Source: Leuctra nigra
Taxonomy: Eukaryota > Arthropoda > Insecta > Plecoptera > Leuctridae
Assembly: GCA_934045905.1 (NCBI GenBank)
Contig: OW203769.1
Span: 27,001,705 to 27,065,704, forward strand
Direction of reading: 5' to 3'
Length of the DNA stretch: 64,000 bases
Part shown: positions 58,901-64,000 of the stretch, piece after piece
Layout: each line of letters starts with the position of its first letter
Numbering within the stretch: the stretch's first letter is position 1
Program-made: the position numbers and the translations under genes
Notes under the pieces: model-generated
Told to the model about the DNA's origin: nothing
The model's input: the letters and a program-made list of their open reading frames with translations, nothing else
Databases searched by the model: none

Positions 58901-61900
58901 ATACTTTCTGTCATTTAAGGATGAACCAGCGCCGGCTCAACTACCTTAAAATTTGTCTACACCATTTTATTTTGTTCGTTATAGTACTATCTACAATATA
59001 AGATCAAAAAATGTATACCTTACTGACCTAACTTTATGTAAAACGTTTTCAAAATTTGAGATTTTTACGTGGCTCTTTTGGGGATTGAGTTTATTTTCCT
59101 ACACTATTCTAATTTATTTTTAATCCGCTCCAACAATTTCAACAGAAAACTATTGATAGGTATGTTCTTGACCCCAAGAATATTCTAGACTTCAAAGTGA
59201 TCCACAGTGTCCCAAAACAATTGTAGAAAGTATGCAAAAGAAGCGAGAAATTTTGCAGTAAATTAACCAGTAACTTTCCGATAATTTTCAGGAAAAATAA
59301 ACTTACAAGAATAAGACAACAACAAAAATTCCAACTGTAATATTCTTGTCTTCTGTCAGGCTCAGTTATCGGACTGCTTTCAGGTCGCATTGTGTCGACC
59401 AAGCGCGAGGAACTGCTTCGTGTCTGCGCTGCGCTGAACATCCAGGTGGATAACCCGGTGTCGGTGTTGAATCAAGACACTTCGCGCACGTTCCTCAACA
59501 GCAGCGACCCCGGAGACAAGTACTCGCTCTTCGTGCGCGCCACGCAGCTCGACGAGATCGAGAGGCTGATTACGCGAGCCGTGGCCGTCAAGCAGAGGGG
59601 TGAGTTCTTTCCTTTGTGCTCGACTAAAATCCATTCACCATAAGAATTACGACCTTGACATCTACTGTCTGGCCATAGCATCTCTTTGAATAGGGTTTTA
59701 TTTAGGTTTGCCAACCGTACCGATTTGATTCGGATAGGTACTCCGGAATTGGACAACATTGTAATTTGTCCGGATGCCGGATTGTCATATTTCTTCTGGA
59801 AGTGATGCTTTGACAAGATGAACATTGATTGAACCAACATAAATCGTGTTTTGCAGCTGAAAATGCGCTGAATGTGAAGAGGGCCACGCTGGCGGTGAAC
59901 AAAGAGGAACTGGATGCGCTGCGTAAGCGCTGGGAGGCGCTCAAGACGGTGCCGGAACATCGGCGCAGGATCAAGGCTCTTGAGAACGAACTGCTTTGGG
60001 CTTGTGTAAGTTCATACTTCTAGTCAGTTTTATACAACCCAAGATTTAATTATTTACTGTTTCATTACTGTTCGTTTGCTCTACACTAGCAACACTGCAC
60101 TGTTTGACCGACAAAAAGTGTGAGTTGGTGTCGAACTTTCCCCACTCGGAATCAAATGTCGATTATCTAATGTTACATTAACACTACGCTTTACAAATCA
60201 CACTAAAAGATATGGTAATTTTTGCACTGCTTTGACAAATTGCTTGAAATAATACCGAAAGTAAGACGAAGAAGTGTTGTACAAAAAGCAGGTTGTGATT
60301 CTATTAAAGTGATTTTTATTTAGGCATTGGAGAAAGAAAGTCTACAAGCGGCAGCCCTGGAGCAACAAGCGGAGCAAGAAGGAGTGCTGCTGCTGATGAA
60401 GCGGCAGGTCGAGGCCAAAGCAGAGAACGAGCAAGTGCTGCTGTGCCAAATGCGGTGGGAATTCAGAGCATCAGCTTGAGCCGAGCATGTGCATGAAATG
60501 AAAGCATGAAATGTAGGATTTTACGAAACATTCTCCAATTGTATGATTAGGACTCTAATGGTGGGCTTTTGAAAAGGAATGAGACCAAGACCTACTTGTC
60601 TGGCCGAAACTATAGGTGGATAGGTGGATAGGAAAAAATCCCTACAAATCCCTAAAATCTCCTAGGTAAAGAAAATTAAATTCAGTTGCAGCATTTTGAT
60701 CAGAGACTGGAAACGAAACCGAAAAGAACCGGAATCGAAACATATTACGTTTTTATGTGGAACCGAAACCCTTAATATTTTACATTATTTGGGCTCCATA
60801 ACGGTTCCATAAGGGTTCTTTAAATAATTAATTTCATTGAATGTTTACTTCATTGTCTTTCAAATCTGAAATTATTTATTTACCATTTACAGTTTTTCAC
60901 ATAAATGATCACTGAGTCAAATTAATGTAGGTATCTTTCTGTGCATGTAGTTCCCAAAACTCCATTTAAAAAAAATAATTTGAATTATTGTCGGAATTTG
61001 ATTGTTCCAAAATGAAATCGGAACCGTTTTTTTTTTTTTTTTTTTTTGGAATCGGAACTGATGTTTTTAAAAACTTGGAAGTGGTACTGGAATTGGAACC
61101 GATATTCATTTGGGTTCTTGTACCTGATTTTGATACTTCATTTATGACAGATATAATATTAAAAGTGTCCAATAACTGCATTTACGTTCTTAACTGATTG
61201 GGATGAAATTTTGTAAGATAATATTAAAAACTTTTTATGTAAAAAGTTGAATGAAAAACTCTCTATTTAGAAAGTACTGTTAGAGTTCTTGCTCGGACAA
61301 GCTGGAACTTCCAATGAATGTCTTTGTCTTCGTATCTTCCAGTCAGAACGAAACGCAGTTGGCAGCGCTGCAAGACGAGAGCGCCGACCTCGTGCTGCGC
61401 TTCGCCGCCGCTAAGGATATGTTCCGGCGCAGCAAGGAGGCGCACGGAAACAGACTGCGCGAACAGAAAGCGGCCGAGGCGAAAGTGAAGCGGCAGCTGG
61501 TCGACGTGAACACTTTGCGCGAGGAGATCGACAGGATCGAACAGGTTAAACAACACTCCTGCAAACCAAATGTTCAATTATTGTTACGGGCAAGGAATTA
61601 GTAATGAGTTTTCAACTGGTGGCTTTACGTTATACGCTCTAGTAGGTTTTTGTGATGTTGGTCCCGAAAAGGGCTGTTTGTCACTACGTTTCGGCGATGG
61701 TAATGACTAATGAGTGTTTTTTCTTTACTGTTCAGTCTCTTTAAGTTTCGCGGCATTGTTCAGCTAGGTTTTCATTCGTTTGAATTTAATAAGGCCCTTT
61801 ATTACTGATTTGCACATTTGTCGGGCACGAAAACGCTAAGTGTGAGCGTCTGAGCATTTTGTTCCAGACAAATGCTGACCGCATAATAGGAGCAAAGTTA

Positions 61901-63063
61901 TGACAATAAGCGATGAAAATGTAGATAAAGGTTCAATACGCTTGATATCTTCTTGCTTTTTCGATATTCATAACCGTTTGCCAAATGTAGACATTTACAT
62001 TTGTACTTACCTCTAAACCCGCTCCGCATCGCCCAATGCCGGCTCCTTGGCTATATCCCTCACTCTGTATGTCGCGCAGGAGAGCGGGCAGGGAGTCGCG
62101 CGACGTGCAGCGGCGCGCGCACAGCTGCTGCAGCTGGAGGAGCAGCACTCAGTCGCGCAGGACACCCTGCGCGACTGCACGCAGCGCTACAGCCAGCTGC
62201 GCGACAGTGAGGAGCCAATCAGGGCGCAGATCAGCTCAGCCAAGGCAGACATCAAAGACAAGACCACCAAGATGGAGAAAATAACCAAGAATCTGAAGGT
62301 ATGTCTGCAAACTCAATGAATATTTAGTCAATTTCTAGTATGGAGGGGGGGATTCAGGAACAGTGTTGGGATTAGATAATTTTATTTTCATCTAGATAAA
62401 GTGAAAGACAGCCTGTCAAAAATTTATCTAGATAAAATAATAGATAATTTTCCAAGGAATCATCTAGATAAAGATATTTTTTTGGTAATTAGTAATTTGA
62501 ATCAACTTGGTATTAAAATTTTTGGTGCCTTCTTTATGAAGAAAGTGGTACCTACTACCTACTACCTACTACCTAGTGATTTATTGAATAAGTCATCGAC
62601 ATGATATTTGACATCCCTATTGCCTGTTTGTTTGCTTGTAGGAAATGCAACTTACGTCGAAGTCTTCCAATGTGTCCATCTTCAACCCACGCCTGCCCAA
62701 ACTCATGGCCGCCATTGACCGGGCCCACGCCAGGGGCCTGTTCCACCGCAAGCCCGTGGGGCCCATAGGTAGGGGGTGACTGCGCTCTCTGAAACATACC
62801 AAAGCAGTGGCATGTGTGAACAGTATGGGTTCCGCAGACTCGTATGTGACGTTGTGTAACATGTGATGCACATTGCAGGCGCGTACGTGAAGTTGCGCGA
62901 CGCCACGTGGGCGGCGGCCATGGAGCAGGTGGTCGGCAAGAATTTCTTCAGTTCCATCTGCGTCCATGACAAGGAGGATGAGACCACGCTCTACAGGATC
63001 GTAGACCAGGAGCTGGGCTCTCGGGTGGGCATCTTCGTGCAGAGGGGGCTGTTCATTGACCAG
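55932..63063 (+). CDS. SMC6: SMC6 (structural maintenance of chromosomes 6), N-terminal ten exons, partial
   Basis: An ATPase subunit of the SMC5/6 complex, which acts in recombination repair and replication-fork stability. Exons: 55932-56003, 56673-56871, 58719-58874, 59384-59599, 59857-60005, 60324-60454, 61343-61544, 62080-62298, 62642-62768, 62879-63063. All are GT-AG and in phase, 552 codons so far; the family is about 1100 aa, so the rest lies past base 64000. Walker A is GRNGSGKS (59-66), preceded by the family motif DFMCHE and followed by LVVGLGG. The Q-loop is in QVDNPVSVLNQD (Gln173). Coiled coil 1 covers roughly 205-450 (A/E/R/Q-rich). The hinge begins near 455 with NPRLPKLMAAID and KPVGPIGAYVKLRD. 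The start is supported by MPKRK, the donor GTAAGT after codon 24, and a 5'UTR 3' splice site near 55896. Exon 4 has an alternative acceptor 24 bp upstream (59360). Confidence 0.95.
56252..56339. repeat. Perfect short inverted repeat in SMC6 intron 1
   Basis: 29-bp arms GTACAGTGAGATTCAGAAGA AAGCGGTCG and the exact complement ending at 56339 enclose a 30-bp loop. It is MITE-like, too short for coding, and flanked by GTAGGTAG-type sequence. Confidence 0.85.
57453..58189. mobile_element. hAT-type non-autonomous element with 8-bp target duplication, SMC6 intron 2
   Basis: The ends are TAGGGATGGAG and CTCCATCCCTA, flanked by a perfect 8-bp duplication GTTGGCAC (57445-57452 and 58190-58197). An 8-bp duplication with TAGGGATGG-like ends is characteristic of hAT transposons. 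The 737-bp body has two blocks of ATCGATAT/ATTGAAAT repeats (57465-57690 and 57900-58155) that are inverted relative to each other. About 200 bp of unrelated A/T-rich sequence lies between them. No transposase is present. Confidence 0.85.
58347..58424 (+). repeat. Two tandem 39-bp repeats in SMC6 intron 2
   Basis: GTTCCTGCAACAAGAGGTAA AAACGCTGGCGCTTGCACC is present twice in direct succession with no differences. Only two copies; no known function. Confidence 0.8.
61819..62042. repeat. Half-copy of the 39.4-kb foldback family in SMC6 intron 7
   Basis: It starts TGTCGGGCACGAAAACGCT and continues ATAGGAGCAAAGTTATGACA, 'aagcgatgaaaatgtagata' and TATTCATAACCGTTTG, as in the right arm at 39670-39800. 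It ends about 37 bp before the 3' splice site of SMC6 exon 8. Confidence 0.75.
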
Positions 63064-64000
63064 GTATGTTGCTGTAGAGGACCGGCGTGGGGGGGGGGGG
63101 GGAGTTGCTTATCCAGAATTTTCTCTTGGTTTCATTCTTTATTAAAAAAAAATTTACAATTATGAAACCTACTAATAATATTCTCTTGTACAACCAAAGT
63201 CATGTATTTTCCTCCCTATTCGCCACTAAAAGTATCAATAGATAGCGCTGCCGTCACTGTGAATATTTTCAAGATGGCGGGAGCTAAGGGTACTCTGTTC
63301 ACGTCCAACGTGATTTCTTATGGCAAAACCTGGTTCAAAAACACGCAATTAACAGGATATTCAGACAATTGAAGTCCTTTATAATCTGATACTAAGTAAA
63401 CTTATGAATGTATGAACATACTATAACTATTCGTTTCTGTTGATGGATACTAGATAATTGTTAAATAAAACTTAAAATTCCAAGTAATAACACTTCTGGA
63501 GTGACATGATTGGTTGGTCGATGGGCGGAGCTAGCTTCTCATTGGCTGACGCATTTCATGTTTGCATCATTCTGAGACTTCAATTTGAACTCGGATAAAA
63601 ATTCTGAGGTGACGGATCGAAAAAGCATAATCTTTTTTATACTGGTAATTATTTTTAAGGTTCTATGTTAAATAGTGCCTGATGTAGAGGTGTCTAAACT
63701 TAGCATGTTACTTATGAGAAATTGGTTCTAATACCCCACCAACCTGTAGTGCCACTTTCTGCCGGCAGAGCGCTCAATGCAACTTTTAGTGACGAATACG
63801 TGGCTGTTTTATGTTTAATGTGTTGGTGTCTTTTCACATGCAGGGAAATTTATTCCAAAACTCTAGAAAGCTTCTAGATTATCATCCAATTTACAAGAAA
63901 ATAAAAAACCCGGGCGGTTGGGAGCTGTCTTGCTTACCGAGGGCTCTTGCCTTCGGTATTTTCATCTCAGTACTCTTCTTGAAGAATCTTGGGAAATGTT
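63064..64000. other. SMC6 intron 10 (open to window edge)
   Basis: The exon 10 donor GTATGT opens this stretch. A poly-G run lies at 63089-63102. No coding exon, RNA gene or clear repeat was recognised. A small hairpin ACCGAGGGC/GCCTTCGGT lies near 63940. Confidence 0.6.

Overview
This window is arthropod-type nuclear DNA, most likely from an insect. The genes are intron-rich with GT-AG junctions. There are many lineage-specific transposons, and the short GTAGGTACCTAC-like runs often seen in insect genomes recur throughout. Nothing prokaryotic was found. I cannot name the species. There is one 200-N assembly gap at 53413-53612.

Layout. (1) 976-13391, minus strand: the first 13 coding exons of midasin (MDN1/Rea1), about 881 codons, running off the left edge. 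All exon phases join. (2) 14384-15778, plus: an intact single-exon leucine-rich-repeat-like protein of 464 aa, divergent from MDN1 across about 1 kb. (3) 16829-32562, plus: a complete six-exon cathepsin B of 330 aa. Its introns carry a 2.8-kb foldback element, a nearly full-length RTE-type LINE, several palindromic elements and two tandem arrays. (4) 32563-38937: the cathepsin 3'UTR, an element with ~200-bp terminal inverted repeats and an internal tRNA-like sequence, and a tandem repeat carrying CRE, ETS and YY1-like motifs. (5) 38938-47010, plus: a three-exon gene for a 148-aa secreted six-cysteine peptide. Its second exon is preceded by 26 near-identical partial copies. (6) 47011-55931: LINE relics, an unrecognised minus-strand terminal exon (50702-51105), a Jockey-like reverse transcriptase cut by the gap, and a 5S rRNA-derived SINE. 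(7) 55932-63063, plus: the first ten coding exons (552 codons) of SMC6, running off the right edge.

Main observation. Three tandem arrays in two neighbouring genes are each built from a unit that contains a functional exon-intron junction. The end of cathepsin B exon 2, including the catalytic cysteine and the 5' splice site, occurs 6 times. The last bases of cathepsin B exon 5 plus its 5' splice site form a 62-copy, 30-bp minisatellite. The 3' splice site and most of exon 2 of the secreted-peptide gene occur 27 times. Two of these arrays are in frame with the gene over part of their length, so splice-site choice could yield proteins with variable numbers of inserted repeats.

The genes form no operon or pathway. 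Midasin (60S ribosome maturation) and SMC6 (SMC5/6 genome-stability complex) are housekeeping genes. Cathepsin B and the secreted peptide enter the secretory route. The window is also unusually rich in inverted-repeat (foldback/MITE-like) elements, with at least ten clear cases.
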